A stretch of 13,648 nt of DNA from Micavibrio sp. GTDB lineage: Bacteria; Pseudomonadota; Alphaproteobacteria; Micavibrionales; Micavibrionaceae. The notes below the pieces were generated by a model that was not told the origin of the DNA, ran no database searches, and worked only from the letters and a program-made list of their open reading frames with translations. Position 1 is the stretch's first letter. Every line of letters starts with the position of its first letter. Position numbers and translations under genes: made by a program. The stretch is taken from the NCBI GenBank assembly GCA_030824805.1, contig JAPJRC010000058.1, positions 1-13,648 on the forward strand, written 5' to 3'. Shown in pieces: positions 1 to 5,685 of the stretch.

Positions 1-1
1 C

Positions 2-412
2 TATACGACGACCCCTTTGCATCAATTGGCGCTTCGAATCGTGGGAGAGAACTCTGCAATTGACGAAATACGCCATCTATCGACCAATTATGGGGCTATG
101 GAGGCGATACGCAAAGTTCCATTATTGCTCTCACAGCACAGATGCCTGCTTCCCGAGGATGAATTGCGCGAACGAAAATTGAGTCCGCAAAAAGTGATGG
201 ATTTCAATCATAAGAAAGAAATCGTTGAGATTTTACAGTTAAAGTATCCGCTCTTCGAATCGTATCGAAAGCCAAAATCATGGTACTTGCGCGATGTGCA
301 AAACATGACGTTTATTTATCTGAAATGGATGGAAAAACACCGTTTTGATGTTTTTTCACCTGCTTTGCAGGGGGAACCGCCATTTCTGGCGCTGCGAATG
401 GCTCTGTCCTGA
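2..412 (+). CDS. Unrecognised protein, C-terminal part only (5' end outside window)
   Basis: The reading frame is open from the left edge to a TGA at 410-412, so this is the last ~136 codons of a gene that most likely starts outside the window. The first possible internal start is a TTG at 17 with no clear ribosome binding site. I do not recognise the family. The product is soluble-looking, rich in charged and aromatic residues, with no membrane segment, no signal peptide and no obvious catalytic motif. Notable stretches are a leucine/basic region (LLPEDELRERKL) and an aromatic-rich C-terminal part (SWYLRD, FIYLKWMEKH). Base composition stands out: 123 G/C in 300 bases (41%) over 61-360, against 57% in a 300-base sample of the gcv genes. 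That suggests a gene acquired from elsewhere (inference). It converges on the hydrolase gene, with 38 bases between the stop codons. Confidence 0.55.
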   Translation, partial: YTTTPLHQLALRIVGENSAIDEIRHLSTNYGAMEAIRKVPLLLSQHRCLLPEDELRERKLSPQKVMDFNHKKEIVEILQLKYPLFESYRKPKSWYLRDVQNMTFIYLKWMEKHRFDVFSPALQGEPPFLALRMALS

Positions 413-450
413 TTTTTGGATGATTCTTGGCTTCAGGAAAGTAAAAATCT

Positions 451-1125
451 TCACGAAATGCGCGTGGCATTTTCGCTGAACCGTTCCTGACTCAAAAAAT
501 GAACCACTTCGGACATCGATTTTTCTATCAAAAACGAGTGGGACATACGTATCGTAATATGGTCTTTTATCCCCGGAATGCGGGTGGACGAAAGGCTCAC
601 GAGGCCGTCATGCACCCCGGTCGGCTTCATCAGGGAGAGGAACAGCGGGTATTCGTAGGCGCGCGTTCCGGCGATAACACCCACAGACACATTTTCGGGA
701 ATCGCATAGTCGATTCCGTTCCGGTAAGCGGTGGTCAGTTGTCCGCCCGCGGGGCCAAACAGGAATTTATAGAACGACATGTTGTGTAAAAAATCGGCAA
801 CTTCGCTGCCGCGATAGGGTGGGGCTATCAACACGGCGCGCGCTGCATTTTTGATGCGATTTGTAGACAGGAGATGGAGCGCAACAAGACTGCCCATTGA
901 ATGCGCAACAAAATGGACTTTCTGCACATCCGCAGGTACGATTTGCTGCAGTTTTTGCGCAACTAATTCCGCGCAGGATTCGATGTCTTTTCGCAGCGAT
1001 GGGTAGCCTATGTTCAGGGTGCGAAAACCGGCGCGCTTTAGCTGGAAGTCGACATAGGACATGCGCATCTTCGGCATGCCTATGCCGTGCAATATTACAA
1101 CCAGTTCGCTTGTGTTATCGCTCAT
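451..1125 (-). CDS. Alpha/beta-fold hydrolase (lipase/esterase-like)
   Basis: A 224-residue cytoplasmic-looking protein with no signal peptide. It has the marks of an alpha/beta hydrolase: an early beta-strand plus oxyanion motif (VVILHGIG, residues 9-16), a nucleophile elbow AHSMG with Ser76, a likely acid Asp173 (VHDGL) and a likely base His196 (MSHSF). The triad assignment is inferred from order and spacing. The substrate cannot be read from the sequence; esterase, lipase-like or acyl-hydrolase roles are all possible. The ATG at 1123-1125 was chosen because residue 1 falls just before the first beta-strand, because AAGG lies 4 bases upstream, and because the ATG overlaps the trmFO stop as ATGA. 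That overlap implies translational coupling to trmFO. A longer in-frame extension upstream exists (to 1440), but it lies antisense-free within trmFO and has no family character. Confidence 0.85.
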   Translation of the reverse strand: MSDNTSELVVILHGIGMPKMRMSYVDFQLKRAGFRTLNIGYPSLRKDIESCAELVAQKLQQIVPADVQKVHFVAHSMGSLVALHLLSTNRIKNAARAVLIAPPYRGSEVADFLHNMSFYKFLFGPAGGQLTTAYRNGIDYAIPENVSVGVIAGTRAYEYPLFLSLMKPTGVHDGLVSLSSTRIPGIKDHITIRMSHSFLIEKSMSEVVHFLSQERFSENATRIS

Positions 1126-2501
1126 GCCGCCTTGAGTTTGTCGAACTGGCCTAGCCATCCATCGAGATGATCGAGCGCGCGCAGCGCCATCAGTTTTTTG
1201 CGCTCGCGTCCCTTGTCCTTGCCCTTCACGCCGACAGGGTCTGCGATAGGCGGGAAAAGACCGAAATTGACGTTCATCGGCTGGAACGTGTCGGCATCGC
1301 CGCCGCCCGTTATGTGCGCGAGAATGGAACCCATCGCCGTGGTATTCGGGGGCGGTGTCATTTCGATGCCGAGACGTTCGCACGCGGCAAAGCGTCCGGC
1401 CATGATTCCGACCGCAGCAGACTCCACATAGCCCTCGCATCCGGTGATCTGTCCGGCGAAGCGCAGACGCGGCATCGCCTTCATCTGTAGTTTTCCGTTC
1501 AGGAGGCGCGGGGAGTTGATGAACGTGTTCCGGTGCAATCCGCCAAGGCGGGCAAATTCGGCGTTCTGGAGGCCCGGAATGAGGCGGAAGACGCGGCTCT
1601 GTTCACCGTATTTCATTTTGGTCTGGAAGCCGACCATGTTGTACAGCGTGCCGAGGGCGTTGTCCTGGCGAAGCTGCATGACGGCGTAGGGTCTTTTGCC
1701 GGAACGTGGATCTGTAAGACCCACAGGCTTCATAGGACCAAAGCGTAGCGTATCCACGCCTCTACCGGCCATAACCTCGATAGGCATGCACCCTTCAAAG
1801 TAAGGCGTGTTGGTTTCCCATTCCTTGAACTCTGTTTTCTCGGAAGCCAGAAGTTCATTGATAAACAGCAGGTATTCTTCTTTTGTGAAAGGGCAATTGA
1901 TGTAATCACTGCCGGTTCCCGCCGGTCCACTTTTATCGTAGCGGGACTGCATCCATGCCGTATCGAAATCGATGGAGTCCTTGTGAACGATAGGAGCGAT
2001 TGCATCGAAGAAAGCGAGTTGTTCCTCGCCGCCTATCTCGCGGATGCGTGTGGCCAGTTCATTCGATGTCAAAGGACCCGTTGCGATGATGACATTGTCC
2101 CAATCATCGGGTGGAAAATCGATATGTTCGCGACGGATCGTTATCAGCGGGTGCCCATTGAGTTTCTTGGTGACTCCGTCTGAAAACGCATCCCTATCCA
2201 CAGCCAGTGCGCCGCCCGCAGGCACAGCCGCCGCGTCGCCCTGTGACATGATCAGACTTTCGCTACGCCGCATCTCCTCATGCAGGAGTCCCACCGCATT
2301 GTAATGAACATCATCGGATCGAAATGAGTTGGAACAGACCAGCTCTGCGCACCCGTCGGTCTTGTGGGCGTCTGTCATGCGGCCACCGGGCTCGCCGCGC
2401 ATTTCGTGGAGGACAACCGGCACACCCATTTGGGCTGCCTGCCATGCGGCTTCGGACCCTGCGAGGCCGGCACCGATAATATGAATAGGTTTCAAGCTCA
2501 T
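1122..2501 (-). CDS. trmFO: Methylenetetrahydrofolate--tRNA-(uracil-5-)-methyltransferase TrmFO
   Basis: TrmFO is an FAD enzyme that makes 5-methyluridine at position 54 of tRNA (the T-loop ribothymidine), taking carbon from 5,10-methylenetetrahydrofolate and electrons from NAD(P)H. The 459-residue product has the N-terminal FAD dinucleotide-binding motif HIIGAGLAGSEAAW (residues 7-20), the family block CAELVCSNSFRSD (51-63), a second conserved stretch YFEGCMPIEVMAGRG (234-248), and the C-terminal FAD-binding stretch FAGQITGCEGYVESAAVG (348-365). Length is normal for the family (about 435-470). The ATG at 2499-2501 is chosen because it begins directly before the FAD motif; an in-frame extension to 2645 adds 48 residues not expected in TrmFO. 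The Shine-Dalgarno sequence is weak. The leader contains a nested inverted repeat described separately. The gene overlaps the hydrolase by 4 bases. Confidence 0.97.
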   Translation of the reverse strand: MSLKPIHIIGAGLAGSEAAWQAAQMGVPVVLHEMRGEPGGRMTDAHKTDGCAELVCSNSFRSDDVHYNAVGLLHEEMRRSESLIMSQGDAAAVPAGGALAVDRDAFSDGVTKKLNGHPLITIRREHIDFPPDDWDNVIIATGPLTSNELATRIREIGGEEQLAFFDAIAPIVHKDSIDFDTAWMQSRYDKSGPAGTGSDYINCPFTKEEYLLFINELLASEKTEFKEWETNTPYFEGCMPIEVMAGRGVDTLRFGPMKPVGLTDPRSGKRPYAVMQLRQDNALGTLYNMVGFQTKMKYGEQSRVFRLIPGLQNAEFARLGGLHRNTFINSPRLLNGKLQMKAMPRLRFAGQITGCEGYVESAAVGIMAGRFAACERLGIEMTPPPNTTAMGSILAHITGGGDADTFQPMNVNFGLFPPIADPVGVKGKDKGRERKKLMALRALDHLDGWLGQFDKLKAA

Positions 2502-2520
2502 AGGGGCTTTTATGTCAGGT

Positions 2521-2558
2521 TTTTCAGGGCAAATCCACCCTGAAAACAGGCTGTTTTC
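2521..2558 (-). promoter_or_regulatory. Nested inverted repeats in the trmFO leader (alternative hairpins)
   Basis: Three complementary arms lie between the polymerase gene and trmFO. Arms 2521-2529 (TTTTCAGGG) and 2538-2546 (CCCTGAAAA) form a perfect 9-bp inverted repeat with an 8-base loop. Arms 2542-2549 (GAAAACAG) and 2551-2558 (CTGTTTTC) form an 8-bp palindrome around one central base. Bases 2542-2546 belong to both, so the two RNA hairpins would exclude each other. The 3' hairpin ends 19 bases before the trmFO start codon. Neither hairpin is followed by a run of T, so this is not an ordinary terminator. The function is inferred; a palindromic protein-binding site is equally possible. 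Confidence 0.5.
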
Positions 2559-2658
2559 GCTACGGAGAAGGCCAAAACTTATCCAGAACAGGCGTATCGG
2601 AAGGCTGAGTCTTTGAGTCTGAACCGTTGCGCTATGCGGACGCATGACGCGTCACGTT

Positions 2659-3966
2659 TTATTCGCTGAATTCCTCGAGATCAGGGATGCGGGAGAAAGC
2701 GATCTTCGTGCCCACATGTCCGGCTAGAGTTTTGGGGACGATGCCGAGAGAAACAGCATCGTTATGGTATTTTTTGTTCAATGCGGCGATGGCGTTGGAC
2801 AAGGATTCGCGCTTGGCGAGAATTTTTTTTGTTTCCGCGATCTCGGTGTTGAACAGATCGTCGGTAATCGTCCCGTCTTTTTGAAGCCCGTGGAGTATGA
2901 CAGAGACCTTTTTAAACAGCATTCGCCGCGGCATGTGTTCAGGCATGCGTCCGAACGATTCCATCGTCATTTGCGCCCACATATCGTCGAGATGTTGCAT
3001 AAAAGTGAAGAAATCCTGCGCAGCAAAAAAGCGGGCATCGCCCACCCATTTGCGCCCGTCCAGCATGCGTGCGCTCAATGATAGCGCGCTTGCATGAAAT
3101 TCCTTGCGCCGCAAACGCATGGCCGCCTTGAACAGCAAACGGCGTGTCATAAGACGGGCTTTTTCCGGTGTACGCAGTTCGGGATCGAGCACACGCGAAT
3201 GACCGATCATCACATTGTTCGTCTCCTGGTGCGGGATGTCATAGCCGTGCAGCCAGTACCAGAATTTCTCCCCGCCGACGCTGCCCCAGATGGCGCGCGC
3301 CTGTTTGGGGGAGGTGTTCCACAAATCCTCGATCGTCCTGATACGGGCTTTGTTCAGGCGCTCTTCCATGCGGACATTGATGCCCGGCAGATCGCGCAGC
3401 GATAAATCGAAGAGGCGGCCGGGCAGATCTTCGGGGCAAAGCAGTACCAGCCCGTCCGGCTTTTGCATGTCGGTTGCCACCTTTGCCAGAAACGAATTGG
3501 GTGCGATGCCGATGGAACAATTGATGGCGGGGCCGACATCTTCCCAGATTTGTTTTTTGATGTTCATGGCAAGTCTTCGGGCGTTTTCAGGAAGCTTCTC
3601 CCGTCCCATCAGGTCGCAGTGGAATTCATCAATCGACCAGCATTTGGTGACAGGAATGTGCTTCTCCGTCGCTTCCAGTATCTTGTGATGGTACTGGGTA
3701 TAGACATCGTGCCGGGCTAGGACCAGCTTCAAATGCGGGCACATTCTTTTGGCGTCATATATCTTGGTGCCTGTTTTAATGCCATAGGCCTTGGCTTCGT
3801 AACTGGCCGCGATGGCGCACGTGGCATCCGTCATCATGGGGACCACGGCCATGGGTTTTCCACGCAGCGCTTCATTTTCGTTTTGCTCTACGCTGGCGAA
3901 ATAGCTGTTGAGGTCGAGAAAAAGCGTGTTTAGTCCCAGTTCTTCCGGTGGGTGCAGGGCCGTCAT
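2659..3966 (-). CDS. Y-family (UmuC/DinB-type) translesion DNA polymerase
   Basis: A 435-residue error-prone polymerase that would copy past damaged bases. The palm motif FLDLNSYFASVEQ (residues 16-28) supplies the metal ligand Asp18 and a steric-gate Phe23. The second catalytic motif is SIDEF with Asp113 and Glu114. The stretch SIGIAPNSFLAKVATDMQKP (151-170) and the helix-hairpin-helix region RDLPGINVRMEERL (191-204) are typical, and the C-terminus AFSRIPDL matches the little-finger end of the family. The DLNS form of the first motif (N where DinB has D) is closer to UmuC than to DinB. No umuD partner is visible nearby. Relatives in databases are often mislabelled 'ImpB type VI secretion'. 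The start ATG at 3964-3966 has GGAG 5 bases upstream. A LexA-type box overlaps the promoter region, so SOS induction is likely. The gene is divergent from the TerB-like gene. Confidence 0.93.
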   Translation of the reverse strand: MTALHPPEELGLNTLFLDLNSYFASVEQNENEALRGKPMAVVPMMTDATCAIAASYEAKAYGIKTGTKIYDAKRMCPHLKLVLARHDVYTQYHHKILEATEKHIPVTKCWSIDEFHCDLMGREKLPENARRLAMNIKKQIWEDVGPAINCSIGIAPNSFLAKVATDMQKPDGLVLLCPEDLPGRLFDLSLRDLPGINVRMEERLNKARIRTIEDLWNTSPKQARAIWGSVGGEKFWYWLHGYDIPHQETNNVMIGHSRVLDPELRTPEKARLMTRRLLFKAAMRLRRKEFHASALSLSARMLDGRKWVGDARFFAAQDFFTFMQHLDDMWAQMTMESFGRMPEHMPRRMLFKKVSVILHGLQKDGTITDDLFNTEIAETKKILAKRESLSNAIAALNKKYHNDAVSLGIVPKTLAGHVGTKIAFSRIPDLEEFSE

Positions 3967-3978
3967 GGGATCTCCATT

Positions 3979-3993
3979 GTTCTCCTTTTGTTC
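3979..3993 (-). promoter_or_regulatory. LexA (SOS) box, alphaproteobacterial type
   Basis: Plus-strand GTTC at 3979-3982 and GTTC at 3990-3993 are separated by exactly 7 bases; read on the gene's strand this is GAAC-N7-GAAC. That is the direct-repeat operator known for alphaproteobacterial LexA. It lies 13-27 bases upstream of the polymerase start codon and overlaps both the candidate -10 element and a Shine-Dalgarno-like AAAGGAG. A third GTTC lies at 3999-4002 with the wrong spacing (5). Confidence 0.75.
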
Positions 3994-4021
3994 TATATGT
4001 TCGGGAGGAAAAAGGCAACAA
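3992..4021 (-). promoter_or_regulatory. Candidate sigma70-type promoter of the Y-family polymerase gene
   Basis: On the minus strand TTGTTG (complement of 4016-4021) is followed after 18 bases by TATAGA (complement of 3992-3997). Both are moderate matches to -35 and -10 consensus. The -10 element overlaps the LexA box by two bases, which is the arrangement expected for a repressed SOS promoter. Read from the sequence only. Confidence 0.45.
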
Positions 4022-4131
4022 GTGTTAAAGAAGGGAGGTTTTGGCCCTTATTTCAATATTTTCTAATGTAATCAATATCATGGAGAATAGGAAAAAGGCC
4101 GCCGAGGAAACCAAATATTAATAAGATTGGC

Positions 4132-4140
4132 TGATATACT
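4132..4140 (+). promoter_or_regulatory. Candidate extended -10 promoter of the TerB-like gene
   Basis: TGA-TATACT at 4132-4140 fits the extended -10 pattern (TGN-TATAAT with one mismatch). No good -35 is seen at the right distance, which extended -10 promoters tolerate. Transcription would start around 4147, leaving a very short leader that contains the AAGGGGG ribosome binding site at 4144-4150. Confidence 0.45.
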
Positions 4141-4155
4141 GGTTAAGGGGGCTAT

Positions 4156-4605
4156 ATGAGCATCAGCGAAAGTCGTTTCAATATGTGGCGTGCCGTTACG
4201 GCGATGATCCATGTCGACGATGTTGTGCGCCCGCACGAGATCAATTTCATTCTTGAAAATATGAAGTCCCTTACGTTAAGCGCCGAACAGCTTGAGATAC
4301 TCACAGAGGATTTGCGCACGCCGGGAAATATCGAAGAACATTTTTCCCACATTACGGCTCTGCGCGATAAGGAAGATTTCTTTCATCTCGCCCGTGCCAT
4401 CGCATGGTCGGACGGGGAGTTTGACGACCGCGAGCGACAAATGCTGGCCCGTATTCACTCGCTTCCGATGGCACCGCGCGAGCAGACGTTGACGGAACAG
4501 GCGACCAGGAACGTAAGCGATTTCTATATTGAAGGCGCGGACAGCGGTGAAAAAACGCTGCTTAACGTAATACGCGGCCTGTGGCGCAACAACAAAGCCG
4601 CCTAG
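4156..4605 (+). CDS. TerB-like (tellurite resistance TerB/DjlA-type) helical domain protein
   Basis: A 149-residue all-helical, soluble protein. It carries the two repeated signatures of the TerB-like fold: AVTAMIHVDDVVRPHE (residues 13-28) and ARAIAWSDGEFDDRERQML (79-97). Each has acidic residues after a hydrophobic helix, which in this family form a metal-binding site. No membrane segment or J-domain is present, so it is a stand-alone TerB-like protein and not DjlA. 'Tellurite resistance' is only the family name; there are no other ter genes here, and the actual role is unknown. The ATG at 4156 has a good AAGGGGG site 5 bases upstream. It is transcribed away from the polymerase gene, and its stop lies 13 bases from the end of the convergent lipoprotein gene, with no terminator visible between them. 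Confidence 0.75.
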   Translation: MSISESRFNMWRAVTAMIHVDDVVRPHEINFILENMKSLTLSAEQLEILTEDLRTPGNIEEHFSHITALRDKEDFFHLARAIAWSDGEFDDRERQMLARIHSLPMAPREQTLTEQATRNVSDFYIEGADSGEKTLLNVIRGLWRNNKAA

Positions 4606-4618
4606 ATCTTGCAAAATA

Positions 4619-5173
4619 TTAGGGGAAGAAGCGGGCTCCGCCAAGCGAGGCTAGGTCGTAGGGGATTTCTTCCTGATCCATCGGCGTTGTGGGATATTGC
4701 ATGCCGTCGAATTTCAGCAGGACATTGCGGTCCGCATAATCCGTGCCAGAAATGCGCACGCCTATATCTTCCCAGCCGTTGGTGTGTGTTTGTCCGAGTA
4801 CAATCGGCCCGCGAATTTTTGACGTTTGCGAGAGCAGGGTGAAGCTGTTATCGCCCGCCTGGAACACTGCCATCGTGCATCCGCTCCATCCGCACCAATA
4901 GCTGTGGGGCAGGTTAAACATGACGAGCCCCTCGCGCAGGCCGTCGCCGTTCAAATCGGCGCGGACATATTCATACTGGGAATTTTTCGGGCCTTTTGCC
5001 TCGCCGAGAAAGTTTTGAATCGCCGCGTGCAATCTGGCGTCCGACGGGTCGACCATTTCGGGGAACATATCCGGCGCGGACGTAACCAGTTCTTCCCCGC
5101 CCGTGCTGCCACAGGCAGCGAGGGAGGGAAGAGCCAGCACCGCAAGAGCGGCAAGAAGCAGTTTTGTTTTCAC
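4619..5173 (-). CDS. Putative lipoprotein with DxNGDG repeat-like motif
   Basis: From the GTG at 5171-5173 the product is 184 residues. It starts with a classical lipoprotein signal: KTK, a hydrophobic stretch, and lipobox LAAC with Cys21. The mature part has DLNGDGLREG (residues 73-82), a calcium-loop or FG-GAP-like motif, followed by WCGWSGC (93-99), two cysteines that probably form a disulfide. Proteins with this 'NGDG ... CGxxGC' layout are common uncharacterised periplasmic lipoproteins; no function is assigned. Glycine follows the lipidated Cys, so outer-membrane sorting is plausible. An ATG at 5216-5218 would give a 199-residue form with an unusually long n-region and no ribosome binding site; AGG 7 bases before the GTG favours the shorter form. 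The gene follows the MliC-like gene in the same direction after 172 bases. Confidence 0.75.
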   Translation of the reverse strand: MKTKLLLAALAVLALPSLAACGSTGGEELVTSAPDMFPEMVDPSDARLHAAIQNFLGEAKGPKNSQYEYVRADLNGDGLREGLVMFNLPHSYWCGWSGCTMAVFQAGDNSFTLLSQTSKIRGPIVLGQTHTNGWEDIGVRISGTDYADRNVLLKFDGMQYPTTPMDQEEIPYDLASLGGARFFP

Positions 5174-5207
5174 AAATGAACCTGAAGTTAGGGAAGGAAC
5201 AGAGCGA

Positions 5208-5232
5208 CGACTCAACATAGGGAACTGAGTCG
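5208..5232. repeat. 7-bp inverted repeat upstream of the lipoprotein gene
   Basis: CGACTCA at 5208-5214 and TGAGTCG at 5226-5232 are perfect reverse complements around an 11-base centre. The element sits 35-59 bases before the GTG start of the lipoprotein gene. It could be an operator or a leader hairpin. It covers the alternative ATG at 5218, which is another reason to prefer the GTG start. Confidence 0.35.
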
Positions 5233-5330
5233 AGTCTGAAGGGGATGGAGAGCTAAAACCAGAGAGGATGCTCCCTTGTCCACAGGCCGGCTGCAGATTT
5301 TCGGAACCTATTGTTTTCTGTGATTGTTTG

Positions 5331-5347
5331 AATCAGATTTTCTGATT
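5331..5347. repeat. 7-bp inverted repeat over the MliC-like gene stop codon
   Basis: AATCAGA (5331-5337), loop TTT, TCTGATT (5341-5347). The hairpin spans the stop codon of the MliC-like gene. It is AT-rich and no T-run follows it on the minus strand, so it is a poor intrinsic terminator. It might stabilise the 3' end of the gcv transcript. Confidence 0.3.
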
Positions 5348-5684
5348 ACAGGCCGCTTCTCGGCATATAGGTGCATGTCGTCATCGATCCGTCCTTGCGG
5401 ATGATCATGGCATCGATTCCCTTGTTCCAGAACGTGATATCGGAATTTCCGTACTGGACGCCAGAGGCTGTTTCAATCCGGTTGAGCGCATAGCTTTTTT
5501 CTTCGAAGGTCAGCTTGGCTTCGACGGGGGAATACAACGTCACCTGCGCCGGGTGGTTACCGGAGCAATTCATGGCTTGCGGCGTGACAGGCGCGTGGCC
5601 GTATTTCGGCGTACTGCAACCGCCCAGCATAAGAGCCGGGAGGCTGGCGATAAGCAGAAGCGGCGCGGCAGTCTTTTTAGACAT
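5346..5684 (-). CDS. MliC-like lipoprotein (C-type lysozyme inhibitor domain)
   Basis: A 112-residue lipoprotein: signal MSKKTAAPLLL..., lipobox LGGC with Cys23, then an MliC-type eight-strand barrel domain. Family marks are Cys40 (MNCSG) and Cys104 (TTCTY), likely paired; the TASGVQY block with Ser74; and TFWNKG with Lys88. In MliC proteins the Ser of SGxxY and the Lys of WxKG enter the lysozyme active site, and both are present here. Expected role: protection of peptidoglycan from lysozyme at the outer membrane. The ATG at 5682-5684 is preferred over the in-frame ATG at 5714 because it gives a compact signal peptide and has GGAAAG upstream. It begins 1 base after the gcvPB stop, so it is almost surely translated from the gcv transcript, an odd partner for glycine metabolism. 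Confidence 0.8.
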   Translation of the reverse strand: MSKKTAAPLLLIASLPALMLGGCSTPKYGHAPVTPQAMNCSGNHPAQVTLYSPVEAKLTFEEKSYALNRIETASGVQYGNSDITFWNKGIDAMIIRKDGSMTTCTYMPRSGL

Positions 5685-5685
5685 A

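Noticed and set aside
2645..2654. Perfect palindrome TGACGCGTCA after the polymerase gene
   Set aside because: It is only ten bases with no loop, no T-run and no repeat elsewhere that I saw; it contains a common CG-rich core and may be chance.
4026..4054. AAGGG ... CCCTT hairpin followed by TATTT between the polymerase and TerB-like genes
   Set aside because: The stem is only 5 bp with a 9-base loop, and the genes diverge here, so no terminator is expected.
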